Shown in pieces: positions 44,030-53,379 of a DNA stretch of 64,000 nucleotides. The notes below the pieces were generated by a model. It ran no database searches, had not been told where the DNA came from, and saw nothing but the letters and a program-made list of their open reading frames with translations. How positions within the stretch are numbered: the stretch's first letter is position 1; every line of letters begins with the position of its first letter. The position numbers and the translations under genes are program-made. This DNA comes from Pseudomonadota bacterium (lineage in GTDB: Bacteria; Pseudomonadota; Alphaproteobacteria; Rhodobacterales; Rhodobacteraceae): positions 124,001-188,000 of the forward strand of contig JAIUPD010000002.1 of the NCBI GenBank assembly GCA_020161615.1. Reading direction: 5' to 3'.

Positions 44030-44626
44030 TCAGCCCTTCATGAAAACGCGGCGGAAGGCCGGACGCTCGGCGATGCGCCCGGCATAGGCCTGAAGCGCGG
44101 GTTCGGTGATCTCGAACTTCGCCGCCCGGGCCCAGATCAGGCAATGCGCCAGCACGACATCGGCCACGGTGAAACTGTCACCCGTGACATAGGGCCGGTC
44201 GCCCATGCGCCGCACCAGCGAGGCCTGGTTGACCGAAAATTCCCAGCGCAGCGATTCCTTGACCTCGGGCACCCGCCGTTCGGCTGGCAGGATGAAACTG
44301 TGCCGGGCCGAGGTCCAGAGCACCGCGTCGAACTCGTCCAGGATCAGGTGCAGCATCGCGTCCTGCCGCGCCCGGTCCAGCGTGCCGGCGGCGGCGGTGA
44401 ACTGGCCATGCGCATCGGCCAGATACTGGATGATCGCCGTTGAATCGGTCAGCGGCTCGCCATCGACCAGAAGGACCGGCACCTTGCCGCGCGGATAGTG
44501 GCGGGTGACTTCCTCGGCATGGGGCTTCACGCCGACATGCTCATAGGGCACGCCCAGTTCTTCCAGCATCCACAGCGCGCGTCCGGCGCGGGTGCTGGCC
44601 GCACCGATCAGCGTGTAATGGGTCAT
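44030..44626 (-). CDS. Glutathione S-transferase family protein
   Basis: A 198-residue GST: thioredoxin-like N-terminal domain with YTLIGAASTRAGRALWMLEEL (a Ser near residue 11-12 is a likely catalytic position), the cis-Pro/substrate region GKVPVLLVDGEPLTDSTAIIQYLAD, and a helical C-terminal domain with YVTGDSFTVADVVLAHCL. The ATG at 44626 follows GGGAGGAC. It is convergent with tamB. The substrate is unknown. Confidence 0.88.
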   Translation of the reverse strand: MTHYTLIGAASTRAGRALWMLEELGVPYEHVGVKPHAEEVTRHYPRGKVPVLLVDGEPLTDSTAIIQYLADAHGQFTAAAGTLDRARQDAMLHLILDEFDAVLWTSARHSFILPAERRVPEVKESLRWEFSVNQASLVRRMGDRPYVTGDSFTVADVVLAHCLIWARAAKFEITEPALQAYAGRIAERPAFRRVFMKG

Positions 44627-44695
44627 TGAATGTCCTCCCTTGGCCTCGGCCGCATCAAGACATGCGGGGGTCATGGCAGCAAGTCCGCCGCAACG

Positions 44696-45721
44696 TCACC
44701 GCCGCGAGGCCATCCGCGCCAGCCGCAGAAGCGCGCGCTCCGCCACGGCCTGCAAGGGCGCCCGTGTGGTGGAGCGCAGCGTCAGGTCGGTCGCCGTCAG
44801 ATCCTTCAGTGCTTCCTCGACCCGGGGCAGGGTCCAGCGTTGCGCCTGACGAAGCAGCTTGTCGCGTCGGGGGCCGAAGACCGGCGGTTTCAGCGTGCCG
44901 ATCCCCTGCGTCGGCCCGCCCGGCGCGCTGAGCAGCGCGTGCAGCAGCCGCATGTGCCGCGTGGCGGCGATGCAGATGGTGACCGGCGTCACCCCCTGCG
45001 CCGCCAGCCGCGACAGGATCGGCGCGAGGTCGGCGACACGCCCTTCGGCCAAAGCCTCGATGATGTCGTCAACATCGGCTTCGCTGCTTTGCGGGGCCAG
45101 CAGCGCCACCTCGGCCGGGGTCAGCGGCTGCGGATCCCCCAGCTTGTAAAGCGCGATGCGGGTCAGGGTCTGGCGGAAATCGCCGGGTTCCAGCACCTGC
45201 CCCAGTGCCACCAGATCGGCCAGCGTCTGCGGCGGAACATCGCCCAGCCCCTCGGCGCGGAGCATTCCCTCGATCTCGGCCCGCCCGGGTGGATCGTCGT
45301 AAACGGCAAGGCAGAGCGCCCGCTTGTCCCCCTCGAAGAGCTTGCGCAGCTTCGAGCCCGGGGTCAGGGCGCCCGCCGTCACCACCAGCATCGCATCGCC
45401 CTCGGCCCATTCGGCCAGCGCTGTCTTCAGCGCCTCGGCCGCGGTGTCGGTCGCGTCATCCACCACCACGGCGCGCGGTCCGGGAAAGAAGCCCTGCGCC
45501 TTCAGCGCATCGACGGCGGCGGCGGCATCGCGGCGCAGGTCGCTGCCCGGCATCCGCGCCAGCCGCATCTCGGTATCCGCATTCGGGCCGGTATGGGCGC
45601 TGACCACCTTCGCCCGCCGTTCGCTGACCCGCATCGCATCGGCGCCATAGATCAGCAGACCCGGCACACGAGGATCGGGGCGGTTCAGGAAACCCGCCGC
45701 ATCGCGGGGCGAGAGTTTCAT
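44696..45721 (-). CDS. holA: DNA polymerase III delta subunit
   Basis: A 341-residue protein of the HolA family: N-terminal FLIYGADAMRVSER-like segment (GLLIYGADAMRVSERRAKV), the middle LFEGDKRALCLAVYDD, and a C-terminal helical part with RHMRLLHALLSAPGG and VEEALKDLTATDLTLRS. It opens the sliding clamp in the clamp-loader complex. Its start overlaps the stop of lptE (ATGA), the common leuS-lptE-holA arrangement. Confidence 0.9.
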   Translation of the reverse strand: MKLSPRDAAGFLNRPDPRVPGLLIYGADAMRVSERRAKVVSAHTGPNADTEMRLARMPGSDLRRDAAAAVDALKAQGFFPGPRAVVVDDATDTAAEALKTALAEWAEGDAMLVVTAGALTPGSKLRKLFEGDKRALCLAVYDDPPGRAEIEGMLRAEGLGDVPPQTLADLVALGQVLEPGDFRQTLTRIALYKLGDPQPLTPAEVALLAPQSSEADVDDIIEALAEGRVADLAPILSRLAAQGVTPVTICIAATRHMRLLHALLSAPGGPTQGIGTLKPPVFGPRRDKLLRQAQRWTLPRVEEALKDLTATDLTLRSTTRAPLQAVAERALLRLARMASRR

Positions 45722-46227
45722 GCCGCGGGGATGCCCGGCTCGGTGTAAAGCCGCGTGACCAGCGAATCCGCCAGCATCCGCATCAGCCGCTGTTCGGCAT
45801 CCTCGGCGGCGGTGAAGCTGGCGAATTGCGTGCCGGTCGTGGAATAGGCCGTGTTGCCCTCGACCTGCCCCTCGGCCAGCGTGGCGCCGGTGGCGATCTC
45901 GGTCAGGGTGAAATGCAGCGTGCCGAACAGCTGAATCCGCGTATCCCCGAAATCCTGCACCGTGCCGCCGCCGTCGCGCCGGGTGACGATCCGGTAGGCC
46001 AGCGCGAATCGCGGCGCGGCCGGGCGGCCAAGCCGCTCCTGAAACGCATGGAGGAACTGGAAATCGGCGCGGCTGACGGGATCGTCGGCGCGGACGGCGT
46101 TCTGCAGCACCCGCCCCGCGCCCCCCTCGCCATAGACCGGGCGGAAGCCGCAGCCCGCCAGCGCGAAAAGGCCCCCTGCCATCAGGAAGCCCCGCCGGTT
46201 CAAGCCCTTGGTCTCAGACCACCACAT
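45718..46227 (-). CDS. lptE: LPS-assembly lipoprotein LptE
   Basis: A 169-residue lipoprotein with a twin-arginine-like N-terminus ([17 protein letters not shown], lipobox LAGC) then GFRPVYG, the hallmark start of alphaproteobacterial LptE. The rest alternates beta strands ([39 protein letters not shown]) and ends with a helix containing [18 protein letters not shown]. It plugs LptD in the outer membrane. The ATG at 46227 overlaps leuS by 14 bases; an internal TTG nearer the signal is possible. Confidence 0.88.
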   Translation of the reverse strand: MWWSETKGLNRRGFLMAGGLFALAGCGFRPVYGEGGAGRVLQNAVRADDPVSRADFQFLHAFQERLGRPAAPRFALAYRIVTRRDGGGTVQDFGDTRIQLFGTLHFTLTEIATGATLAEGQVEGNTAYSTTGTQFASFTAAEDAEQRLMRMLADSLVTRLYTEPGIPAA

Positions 46228-48865
46228 TCACGATCCGCCCCGGCACCACGATCACCTTCTTGGGCGTGGCACCCGCCAGCCCCCGGATGACAGCTTCGTC
46301 GGCCAGCGCGGCTTTTTCAACCTCTTCCTTGCTGGCGTCCTTGGGCACGGTGATCTCGGTCCGGCGCTTGCCGTTGAATTGGACGGCCAGCGTGACCATG
46401 TCGTCGACCAGCAGCGCCGGGTCGGCCTTCGGCCAGGGGGCCAGCATCACCAGCCCGGCGCCGCCCAGACGATGCCAGAGTTCCTCGGCCAGATGCGGCG
46501 TCATCGGCGACATCAGCTGCGCCAGAACCCGCGCCGCCTGTTTCTGCGCCGCGCCGCTGGCCTTGGAGCGGCTCAGGATATTGGTGAATTCATAGAGCTT
46601 GGCGATGGCCTTGTTGAAGGCGAAGCCCTCGATCATCCGCGTCACGTCGTCGATGGCCCGGTGGGTGGCGCGCAGCAGGTCATCGTCGCCCTCGCCGGGG
46701 GTTGTGGCCTCCATCGCGGCGACCCGCTCGCCCAGCGACCAGACGCGGCCCAGGTGCTTGTGCGTCGCTTCGGCCCCGGCGGCGGTCCATTCCACGTCGC
46801 GCTCGGGCGGGCTGTCCGACATCACGAACCAGCGCGCGGTATCGGCGCCGAATTGCTCGATGATGGCGACGGGATCGACCACGTTGCGCTTCGATTTCGA
46901 CATCTTGGCCGAGGGGATGATCTCGACAAGGTCATGTTCCTGGAGCTTTCCACGCATGTGCTCTTGCGCAAGAGCAGCGGCATCTTCGGCAGACCCTGTA
47001 AGTTCGCGTGCGGTTTGCTTGAGGACCGCGCGCTTTCTCCCGGCGCTATCAGTGAATTCTGTCACCTCCTCGGGGAAGTGATAGACCGGGCGGTCCTGCG
47101 CGTCGCGGGTCTGGAAGATGGCATGCGTCACCATCCCCTGCGTGAAGAGCGCATTGAACGGCTCGATCGACTTGGCCGGCAGGTGGCCGGTCTTGTTCAT
47201 CGCCCGGGCGAAGAAGCGCGAGTAGAGCAGGTGCAGGATCGCGTGTTCGATGCCGCCGATATATTGATCGACGTTCATCCAGTATTCGGCCTCGGCCATG
47301 TCCGTAGGGGTCGAGGCATGGGGCGCGGTGAAGCGGGCGAAATACCACGACGAATCGACGAAGGTGTCCATCGTGTCGGTTTCGCGCTTGGCCGGGGCAC
47401 CGCAGGCGGGGCAGGTGCAATCGCGCCAGGTCGGGTGCCGGTCCAGCGGGTTGCCGGGCTTGTCGAAGGTCACATCCTCGGGCAGGCGGACCGGCAGGTT
47501 TTCCTTTTTCTCGGGCACCACGCCGCAGGTGTCGCAATGGATCACCGGAATCGGGCAACCCCAATAGCGCTGGCGGCTCAGCCCCCAGTCGCGCAGGCGG
47601 AACTTGGTGACGCCCTGGCCTATGCCCTTCGATTCGCAAAGCGCGATGGCGGCATCGACAGCGGCCTCGCCCGTCTGCACCGCCTCGCCCGCCAGCAGGC
47701 GGACATAGCGCACGGGCTCGGTCTTAGGCGGGACGAAAGCCTCGGTCAGCGCGTCTTCCCCGGCCTCGGCCGGGACGAAGACGGGCGGGATCGGCAGGGC
47801 GTATTTGGTGCCGAATTCGAAGTCCCGCTGATCATGCGCCGGGCAACCGAAGATGGCGCCGGTGCCGTAATCCATCAGGATGAAGTTCGCGATCCAGACG
47901 GGCAGCTGCCAGTCGGGATCGAAGGGATGCTTGACCGTGAGCCCGGTGTCGAAGCCCTTCTTCTCGGCGGTTTCCAGCTCTTCCGCCGTGGTCCCGCCCT
48001 TGGCGCATTCCTCGCGGAAGGCCTGCAGCGCGGGATTGCCCGCCGCCAGCTCCTTGGCCAGCGGGTGATCGGGCGAGATACCGACGAAGCTTGCGCCCAT
48101 CAACGTGTCTGGGCGGGTGGTATAGACCTCGATCCGGCCCTGGCCATCGGTGCGGTCGAAGGCGAATTGCAGACCGCGCGACTTGCCGATCCAGTTGGCC
48201 TGCATGAGGCGCACCTTCTCGGGCCAGTCCTTCAGCCCGTCGATGGCATCCAGCAATTCCTCGGAATAATCCGAGATCTTGAAGAACCATTGCGTCAGCT
48301 CGCGCCGCTCGACCTCGGCGCCCGAGCGCCAGCCCTTGCCGTCGATGACCTGCTCGTTGGCCAGAACCGTCATGTCCACGGGGTCCCAGTTGACCACCGC
48401 ATTCTTGCGATAGACGAGACCCGCCTTCAGCATGTCCAGAAACAGCGCCTGTTGCTGGCCGTAATATTCCGGGTCGCAGGTGGCGAATTCGCGCGACCAG
48501 TCGATCGACAGGCCCAGGGGCTTCATCTGCCCCTTCATCACCTTGATGTTGTTGTAGGTCCAGGTCCCGGGATGCCCGCCCTCGGCCATCGCGGCGTTTT
48601 CCGCGGGCATCCCGAACGCGTCCCAGCCCATCGGATGCAGCACGCTGAAGCCCTGCGCCTTCTTGTAGCGCGCCACCACGTCGCCCATCGTATAGTTGCG
48701 CACATGCCCGATATGGATGCGCCCCGACGGATAGGGGAACATCTCCAGCACGTAATATTTCGGGCGCGCCGGGTCGGCCTTGGCGGCGAAGCAGCCCTCG
48801 GCGTCCCAGGCGGCTTGCCAGCGGGGCTCGATCTCTTGTGGCGAATAGCGGGCGTCAGCGGACAT
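46214..48865 (-). CDS. leuS: Leucyl-tRNA synthetase
   Basis: An 883-residue class-I synthetase with HIGH at residues 51-54 ([15 protein letters not shown]), the editing domain in the middle ([38 protein letters not shown]), a zinc-like CDTCG/CPACG insertion, the KMSKS signature AKMSKSKRN, and the C-terminal anticodon-binding part. Length fits the bacterial family. It charges tRNA-Leu and removes mischarged Ile/nor-Val. It heads leuS-lptE-holA. Confidence 0.97.
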   Translation of the reverse strand: MSADARYSPQEIEPRWQAAWDAEGCFAAKADPARPKYYVLEMFPYPSGRIHIGHVRNYTMGDVVARYKKAQGFSVLHPMGWDAFGMPAENAAMAEGGHPGTWTYNNIKVMKGQMKPLGLSIDWSREFATCDPEYYGQQQALFLDMLKAGLVYRKNAVVNWDPVDMTVLANEQVIDGKGWRSGAEVERRELTQWFFKISDYSEELLDAIDGLKDWPEKVRLMQANWIGKSRGLQFAFDRTDGQGRIEVYTTRPDTLMGASFVGISPDHPLAKELAAGNPALQAFREECAKGGTTAEELETAEKKGFDTGLTVKHPFDPDWQLPVWIANFILMDYGTGAIFGCPAHDQRDFEFGTKYALPIPPVFVPAEAGEDALTEAFVPPKTEPVRYVRLLAGEAVQTGEAAVDAAIALCESKGIGQGVTKFRLRDWGLSRQRYWGCPIPVIHCDTCGVVPEKKENLPVRLPEDVTFDKPGNPLDRHPTWRDCTCPACGAPAKRETDTMDTFVDSSWYFARFTAPHASTPTDMAEAEYWMNVDQYIGGIEHAILHLLYSRFFARAMNKTGHLPAKSIEPFNALFTQGMVTHAIFQTRDAQDRPVYHFPEEVTEFTDSAGRKRAVLKQTARELTGSAEDAAALAQEHMRGKLQEHDLVEIIPSAKMSKSKRNVVDPVAIIEQFGADTARWFVMSDSPPERDVEWTAAGAEATHKHLGRVWSLGERVAAMEATTPGEGDDDLLRATHRAIDDVTRMIEGFAFNKAIAKLYEFTNILSRSKASGAAQKQAARVLAQLMSPMTPHLAEELWHRLGGAGLVMLAPWPKADPALLVDDMVTLAVQFNGKRRTEITVPKDASKEEVEKAALADEAVIRGLAGATPKKVIVVPGRIVNVVV

Positions 48866-48880
48866 GCGCGTTTCCTGAAC

Positions 48881-48909
48881 TGAAAAGGCCGGGCTTTCGG
48901 GGCCCGGCC
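48881..48909 (-). terminator. Rho-independent terminator of the DUF3576 gene
   Basis: GGCCGGGC (48887-48894) pairs with GCCCGGCC (48902-48909). Read on the minus strand the stem is followed by TTTTCA (48881-48886), a proper terminator tail for the DUF3576 lipoprotein gene. It lies 16 bases before the leuS start. Confidence 0.85.
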
Positions 48910-48965
48910 GTGTCTTACTCTGAGGCGGGCAGGGATTCCAGCCCGCCGAATCGGCCCCTATCCGC

Positions 48966-49472
48966 TCAGAGACCCAGCTCGCGGATGCGGATCTGCCGGG
49001 CGCGGGTCAGGATGGCGTTTTCCACCGCGCGCACCGTCTCGGCGCTGGCCGGGCCGTTGCGCGTCATCAGCGCCACGTTGAGCGAGCGCGCGTCCAGCGC
49101 GGCATCGGTCACGGCGATGGTGGCGCGATAGGGGCGCCCGCCGCCGGGGGGCGTGCCGAAGCCGGTGGTGATCACGCCTGAGAAGGGATCGACCTGCTCG
49201 ACCGGCAGGAAATCCAGCGTCTCGAGCGCGGCGGTCCAGATGTAGCGGTTCACCGTCAGGACGGTCGAGGGGTCTTCGCGATTGGAAAAGAGGTTCCAGA
49301 TCGAATCCGTGGTTCCGGTCTCGGCCTGGCGTTGTCTGAGGGATTCGCGCTCTGCCGCTGCGCGGTCGTCCGAGTTATCGCCGCCGAACAGCCCGCCGCC
49401 GCCGCAGCCGGCCAGCGCCCCGGCCATGCCCAGCGCCAGCAGCGACCGTCGTGTCACCCGTGTTTCCGCCAT
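48966..49472 (-). CDS. DUF3576 lipoprotein
   Basis: A 168-residue protein with a twin-arginine and lipobox signal ([18 protein letters not shown]), a Gly-rich linker, then the DUF3576 core: [28 protein letters not shown] and [18 protein letters not shown]. The family is alphaproteobacterial and uncharacterised; its usual position before leuS/lptE/holA suggests an envelope role. It has its own terminator before leuS. Confidence 0.85.
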   Translation of the reverse strand: MAETRVTRRSLLALGMAGALAGCGGGGLFGGDNSDDRAAAERESLRQRQAETGTTDSIWNLFSNREDPSTVLTVNRYIWTAALETLDFLPVEQVDPFSGVITTGFGTPPGGGRPYRATIAVTDAALDARSLNVALMTRNGPASAETVRAVENAILTRARQIRIRELGL

Positions 49473-49820
49473 CCGTCGCTCCTGATCCTCGCGCGGTTCT
49501 TCTGAACGGCGGGCCTCGTGTCGCCCGGCGTCCGGTCGGGCCGTGTCTAGCCGAGCGGCGCGATCCGAACAAGCGCTTTGCTCCCCGGGGCGGGGCCAGG
49601 GCGCCTCGTTCGGCGTGCCTGCGCCCGCGCGCGCGTAGAAGCAGGCCGTTTCGGGGCGGGACCGGGGCTGCGCGGGGTGTCGTGGCAAATCTGCACCACA
49701 AATCGGCAGAGTTTGGGCGGGCTTGGCGGTGAACTTGCATTGAGCCAACGAAAAAACGAAACAGAGCAAGACCCAGCTTGTTGGCAAGGTGGGCAAGATT
49801 TTACGTCAACGAGGGAAACC

Positions 49821-50732
49821 ATGAAAAAGCTTCTTCTTGCTACGACCGCCCTGGCCCTGTCGGCTGGTCTGGCCCACGCGCAAGGCGTGACCATCAACGG
49901 CAACGGCCGGATGGGTCTCATCCACACCCGCGCTGGCGGCGTTTCGACCACCGTGATGGAAAACCGCCTGCGTCTGCAGTTCAACGTCGCGATCGAAGCC
50001 GACCACGGCCTGACCTTCGGTGCCTTCGCCCGTACCCAGTCGGGTTCGAACGGTGGCGCTGCGTTCGCTGGCGTGATCTCGGGCTCGCGCATCTGGGTCG
50101 AATCGAACGGCCTGCGTCTGACCTTCGGCAACCAGGACGGTGCCATCCAGTCGCGTCTCGTCGGCGCCCAGACCGTTGGCTACACCGGCGGCACCTTCGC
50201 GGGCAGCTCGGCTGGCATGTTCATCTTCCCGCAGGGCCAGACCTCGAACGGCGCCGGCCCGAACCAGCGCGTCGCGGTCCAGTACCAGGCCAACGGCTAC
50301 TATGTGCACGTGTCGCATGACCGCGCCTGGGGCGGTGCCAACGCCGGTACCGAAATCGCCGTCGGCGGCACCTTCGGCCAGTTCAGCGTGATGGTTGGCC
50401 ATGCCAACGCCACCGGCCCGCTCTACCTCGCCGGCACCTCGATGACCACCGTTGCCGGTGCCTACAACGGCGGCAGCTGGGGCCTCAGCGCCATCGTCGC
50501 CCGTCGTGAAAACGTCGGCACCAACTGGATCATCGGCGGTAACGTCGCTCTGGGCGGTGGCACTCTGAACGGCTACGTCGGCCGCTATGTCGATGGCGTC
50601 GTCGCGACCAACGACAACACCTACGGCCTCGGCTACTCCTACGGCCTGGGCGGTGGTGCTCGCGTTGCCGCCGGCATCGAGCGCACCAACGACGTGACCC
50701 GCGCCGAAGTCGGTGTTGCGTTCAACTTCTGA
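49821..50732 (+). CDS. Outer-membrane porin, Rhodobacter type
   Basis: A 303-residue protein with signal peptide MKKLLLATTALALSAGLAHA and about 16 predicted beta strands rich in Gly, Ala, Thr and aromatic girdles, ending in Phe (VGVAFNF) as porins do. Matching parts are MENRLRLQFNVAIEADHGLTFGAFAR and SGSRIWVESNGLRLTFGNQDGA, familiar from the Rhodobacter porin. It forms a general diffusion pore. Codon use is strongly biased (almost only C/G-ending and CGT/CTG), as expected for a very abundant protein. It has a long 5' region and a strong terminator. Confidence 0.92.
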   Translation: MKKLLLATTALALSAGLAHAQGVTINGNGRMGLIHTRAGGVSTTVMENRLRLQFNVAIEADHGLTFGAFARTQSGSNGGAAFAGVISGSRIWVESNGLRLTFGNQDGAIQSRLVGAQTVGYTGGTFAGSSAGMFIFPQGQTSNGAGPNQRVAVQYQANGYYVHVSHDRAWGGANAGTEIAVGGTFGQFSVMVGHANATGPLYLAGTSMTTVAGAYNGGSWGLSAIVARRENVGTNWIIGGNVALGGGTLNGYVGRYVDGVVATNDNTYGLGYSYGLGGGARVAAGIERTNDVTRAEVGVAFNF

Positions 50733-50752
50733 TACGGTTCTACCGGATCGGC

Positions 50753-50786
50753 AAAGAGCGGGCTCAGGCCCGCTCTTTGTTTTTTC
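50753..50786 (+). terminator. Strong Rho-independent terminator of the porin gene
   Basis: An 11-bp perfect stem (50753-50763 with 50768-50778) around TCAG, followed by GTTTTTTC. It lies 20 bases after the porin stop. Confidence 0.93.
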
Positions 50787-50924
50787 AGATCCCGGGCTGC
50801 TGGCCTTGCACCGATTGCCCCGGACCCGGATGCCGGATCGGCAAATCTCCGCCCATTCCGGGCGCGAGCCTTCCGAGTTGCCAGCCCGCGTGATAGCGTT
50901 TTCAAAACAAACGCGATTTCACCC

Positions 50925-51236
50925 ATGATCCCCCCTTTCCGCGCCGCCCTCCTTTCTGCGATTCTGCCGCTGGCCCTGTCGGGACCGGCGCTGGCCGATG
51001 TCTCGCATTCGATTCAGGGGCGCTTCGGCGTCGCCTATACCCAGGGTCCGGGTGCAGCCGGGGGCCAGGCCGAGCCGCTGTTTGAGGGGCGCTATACCAC
51101 GACTTTCGACCATCAGGCCGACAATGGCATGCGCTTTCGTTTCGAACTGGGCGTGATGTTTGGCAACCTCGATCCCGACCGTCGCCCGCAATCGCCCTTC
51201 GAATCGCGCGCCAGCGCGGCCGACCGGCGGAACTGA
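50925..51236 (+). CDS. Small secreted protein resembling the first strands of a porin
   Basis: A 103-residue protein with a signal peptide (LSAILPLALSGPALA) and a mature part VSHSIQGRFGVAYTQGPG..., EGRYTTTFDHQADNGMRFRFELGVMFGN that looks like the opening beta strands of porins of the type encoded just upstream. It stops where a full porin would continue, so it may be a truncated duplicate or a small beta protein of its own. No clear ribosome site precedes the ATG, which lowers confidence that it is expressed. Confidence 0.5.
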   Translation: MIPPFRAALLSAILPLALSGPALADVSHSIQGRFGVAYTQGPGAAGGQAEPLFEGRYTTTFDHQADNGMRFRFELGVMFGNLDPDRRPQSPFESRASAADRRN

Positions 51237-51310
51237 CTTTCCTTTTCCGGCCTGCTGTGGCTTTTTCGGCCCGAACCGCCCGATAGCCCGGGCGCGGAGG
51301 AGGTAAGGCC

Positions 51311-51967
51311 ATGTCCCTGCAATCCATTACCGAGCGGATTCGCGCCGCCGAAGGCCGCGCCGGGCGCACGCCGGGATCGGTCACGCTGATCGCCGTCTCG
51401 AAGGTGCAGCCTGCCGAGCGGGTCGAGGCGGTTCTGGAGCAGGGGCACCGCATCTTCGGAGAGAATCGGGTGCAGGAGGCGCAGACCCGCTGGCCCGAGT
51501 TTCAGGCCCGCTATGCCGGAATCTCGCTGCATCTGATCGGTCCGCTGCAATCCAACAAGGCGCGGGCGGCGATGGGCATGGTCGATGCGATCCACTCGGT
51601 GGACCGGGTGAAACTGGCCGAAACGCTGGCCCGCCTCGCCGACGAGATCGGCCGCTGCCCCGAGCTTTTCCTGCAGGTCAACACCGGCGCCGAACCGCAG
51701 AAGGCGGGCGTTCTGCCCGCCGAGGCCGATGCGCTGGTCGCCCGGGCCCGGGCGCTGTCGCTGCCGGTCACCGGGCTGATGTGCATCCCCCCGGCCGGGG
51801 AAGACCCCGCGCCGCATTTCCGCCTGCTGGGCGAGATCGCCGGGCGCAACGGCTTGAGCGGGCTCTCCATGGGCATGTCCGAGGATTTCGAGACGGCGGT
51901 GGCACTGGGGGCCACGCATGTGCGCGTGGGCTCGGCGATTTTCGGCACGCGGGTCTCGCCGGTCTGA
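51311..51967 (+). CDS. YggS family PLP-binding homeostasis protein
   Basis: A 218-residue protein of the YggS/PLPBP family with the PLP lysine at residue 31 (LIAVSKVQPAE), FGENRVQEAQTRWP, LHLIGPLQSNKAR, HSVDRVKLAETL, FLQVNTGAEPQKAGV and the C-terminal LSMGMSEDFETAVALGATHVRVGSAIFG. It manages free PLP and amino-acid/keto-acid balance. A strong GGAGGAGG site precedes the ATG. Confidence 0.93.
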   Translation: MSLQSITERIRAAEGRAGRTPGSVTLIAVSKVQPAERVEAVLEQGHRIFGENRVQEAQTRWPEFQARYAGISLHLIGPLQSNKARAAMGMVDAIHSVDRVKLAETLARLADEIGRCPELFLQVNTGAEPQKAGVLPAEADALVARARALSLPVTGLMCIPPAGEDPAPHFRLLGEIAGRNGLSGLSMGMSEDFETAVALGATHVRVGSAIFGTRVSPV

Positions 51968-52158
51968 GGGCCGCAAGGGGCGCGGCTCGGGGGCATCGAG
52001 CCCCTCGCCGCGCCGGGGGACCGTTTGCCCCCTGCCGGCCCTGACGGGCCAGTCCGGCCCTCCGCTTTCGCTCCGGGCGTTCGGGTCTGGCGACGCGCCA
52101 CAGGCGCCTCGTCCAGGCGGCCCTCACCCCCTTGGATATTTCCAGCATAAAGAAGAGG
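51966..52158 (+). repeat. Rhodobacteral intergenic repeat, copy D (divergent)
   Basis: Long GC-rich stretch after YggS with several hairpins, including GGGGGCATCGAGCCCC near 51990-52005, and ending in the diagnostic tail CACCCCCTTGGATATTT (GGATATTT at 52134-52141) with CAGCATAAAGAAG. The central GGGGGGC hairpin is reduced to GGGGGACCGTTTGCCCCC. It fills the gap to the convergent L,D-transpeptidase gene. Confidence 0.65.
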
Positions 52159-52662
52159 TCAGGAGCGGATCAGGATCCGGGCGCCGGGTTGAAGGCGCTG
52201 GGCGATCCAGAAAAGGTGTTCCCGCGCAAAGGCGAGGCAGCCCGCCGTCGGATAGCCGGGGCGGCGCCAGCTATGGAGGAAGATGGCCGAGCCCTTGCCG
52301 GGAATGGCCGTCGGGAAATTCCAGTCGGTGGTCAGGATCAGGTCATAGAGCGGATCGGCGCGGCGCAATGCTTCGTGGCTGGCTTTGAAGGGGGCGCGAA
52401 CCGGAAGGTTATAGGCGGGATGCGCCGGGTCGTCGCACCAGAGGTCGCGCAGGCCGATGGGCCGGGCCCAACGGGGCAGGGCGCGCGGGTTCAGCCGGTC
52501 AGGACGGTAGAGCATCCCCGTCACATGCAGGATCCCGGCCGGGGTGGCACTGTCGCCTTCGCGCTTGTCGCGCGTGATGCCGCCGCGGCCCAGCGTGCAG
52601 GGGATCAGGCGGCCCCTGAAGCGCAGGCCGAGGGGGGTGAGGAGCAGGTCGTCGGGGCTCAG
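52159..52662 (-). CDS. L,D-transpeptidase (YkuD) family protein, apparent CTG start
   Basis: A protein of about 167 residues with the YkuD pattern: IPCTLGRGGITRDKREGDSATPAG near the N-terminus, LWCDDPAHPAYN in the middle, and the catalytic FLHSWRRPGYPTAGCLAF with His and Cys in place (S/T-x-G-C as TAGC). It has no signal peptide. There is no ATG, GTG or TTG at the right place; a CTG at 52662, overlapping the stop of the upstream gene and eight bases after AAGGAG, gives the natural N-terminus LSPDDLLLTPLGLRF. It is the last gene of a three-gene minus-strand set. Confidence 0.8.
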   Translation of the reverse strand: MSPDDLLLTPLGLRFRGRLIPCTLGRGGITRDKREGDSATPAGILHVTGMLYRPDRLNPRALPRWARPIGLRDLWCDDPAHPAYNLPVRAPFKASHEALRRADPLYDLILTTDWNFPTAIPGKGSAIFLHSWRRPGYPTAGCLAFAREHLFWIAQRLQPGARILIRS

Positions 52663-53369
52663 CGCAGGATCTCCTTTGCCAGGGACAGCCAGATCGTGTC
52701 GAGCGCGTCCAGTTCGGCCGTGTCGAAGCGCCGGGCCTCGTGCTCGTAGCGCCCGGTCGGGGTGTGGTAGCCGAGCCGCGCCTCGGTGGCCAGAGGGGCG
52801 GCGAGGTCGGGCGGGGGGAGGGGTATTTCGTCGGCAAGCGCAGCGAGCGTGCTGCGGGGGAAGACCAGGCGGCTTTCGCCCGCCGAGAGGTTGACACAGG
52901 CGCAGCCGCGGGCCGCGGCCAGCAGCAGAAGGCGGGCCGCCTTCGCCTCGAGATTGCGCAGCGAGATATCGGCGCGCAGGGGATCGGGCTGGCCGGTGCC
53001 GTAGAAATGCGTGGGGCCGGTGGCGGGATAGACCAGATCGCAGCCGAACCACGCCAGCACCCGCGGTTTCAGCGCCCCCAGCGCCCAATACCCGGCGGTG
53101 AAGGCCATGGTCGCCCCGGCAAGGACGAAGCCGCCGAAGCGGTTCTGCACCGGCACATACTCGGCGGCGGTGACGATCCGCTGGCCGGGACGCGGCGCCT
53201 GGGGCAGCCGGTTGGGCGGCAGATCCTCGGGGTGGATCAGCACGTCCCAGTCGGGCCGCAGCCGCCAAGCGTTGTTGATCGCGACCAGCGTGTCGAAGGG
53301 GCGGGGCCAACCGGCAACCTGCACCGCCTGGGGTGCGCTGCCGAGGAGGAGGACCACCCCGCCGCTCAT
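52659..53369 (-). CDS. Glycosyltransferase-like / DUF115-like hypothetical protein
   Basis: A 236-residue cytoplasmic protein. Its opening VVLLLGSAPQA and NNAWRLRPDWDVLIHPEDLP recalls the nucleotide-binding start of DUF115/sialyltransferase-like (GT-A-type) proteins. Later parts are AWFGCDLVYPATGPTHFYG and VNLSAGESRLVFPRSTL. No activity can be assigned with confidence. It lies between ribA (10 bases upstream) and the L,D-transpeptidase gene, whose start overlaps its stop, so the three are probably co-transcribed. Confidence 0.6.
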   Translation of the reverse strand: MSGGVVLLLGSAPQAVQVAGWPRPFDTLVAINNAWRLRPDWDVLIHPEDLPPNRLPQAPRPGQRIVTAAEYVPVQNRFGGFVLAGATMAFTAGYWALGALKPRVLAWFGCDLVYPATGPTHFYGTGQPDPLRADISLRNLEAKAARLLLLAAARGCACVNLSAGESRLVFPRSTLAALADEIPLPPPDLAAPLATEARLGYHTPTGRYEHEARRFDTAELDALDTIWLSLAKEILR

Positions 53370-53379
53370 CAGATCGGCG

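Noticed and set aside
46208-48883. An 891-codon open frame antisense to leuS
   Set aside because: Shadow of a highly conserved gene; no recognisable protein features.
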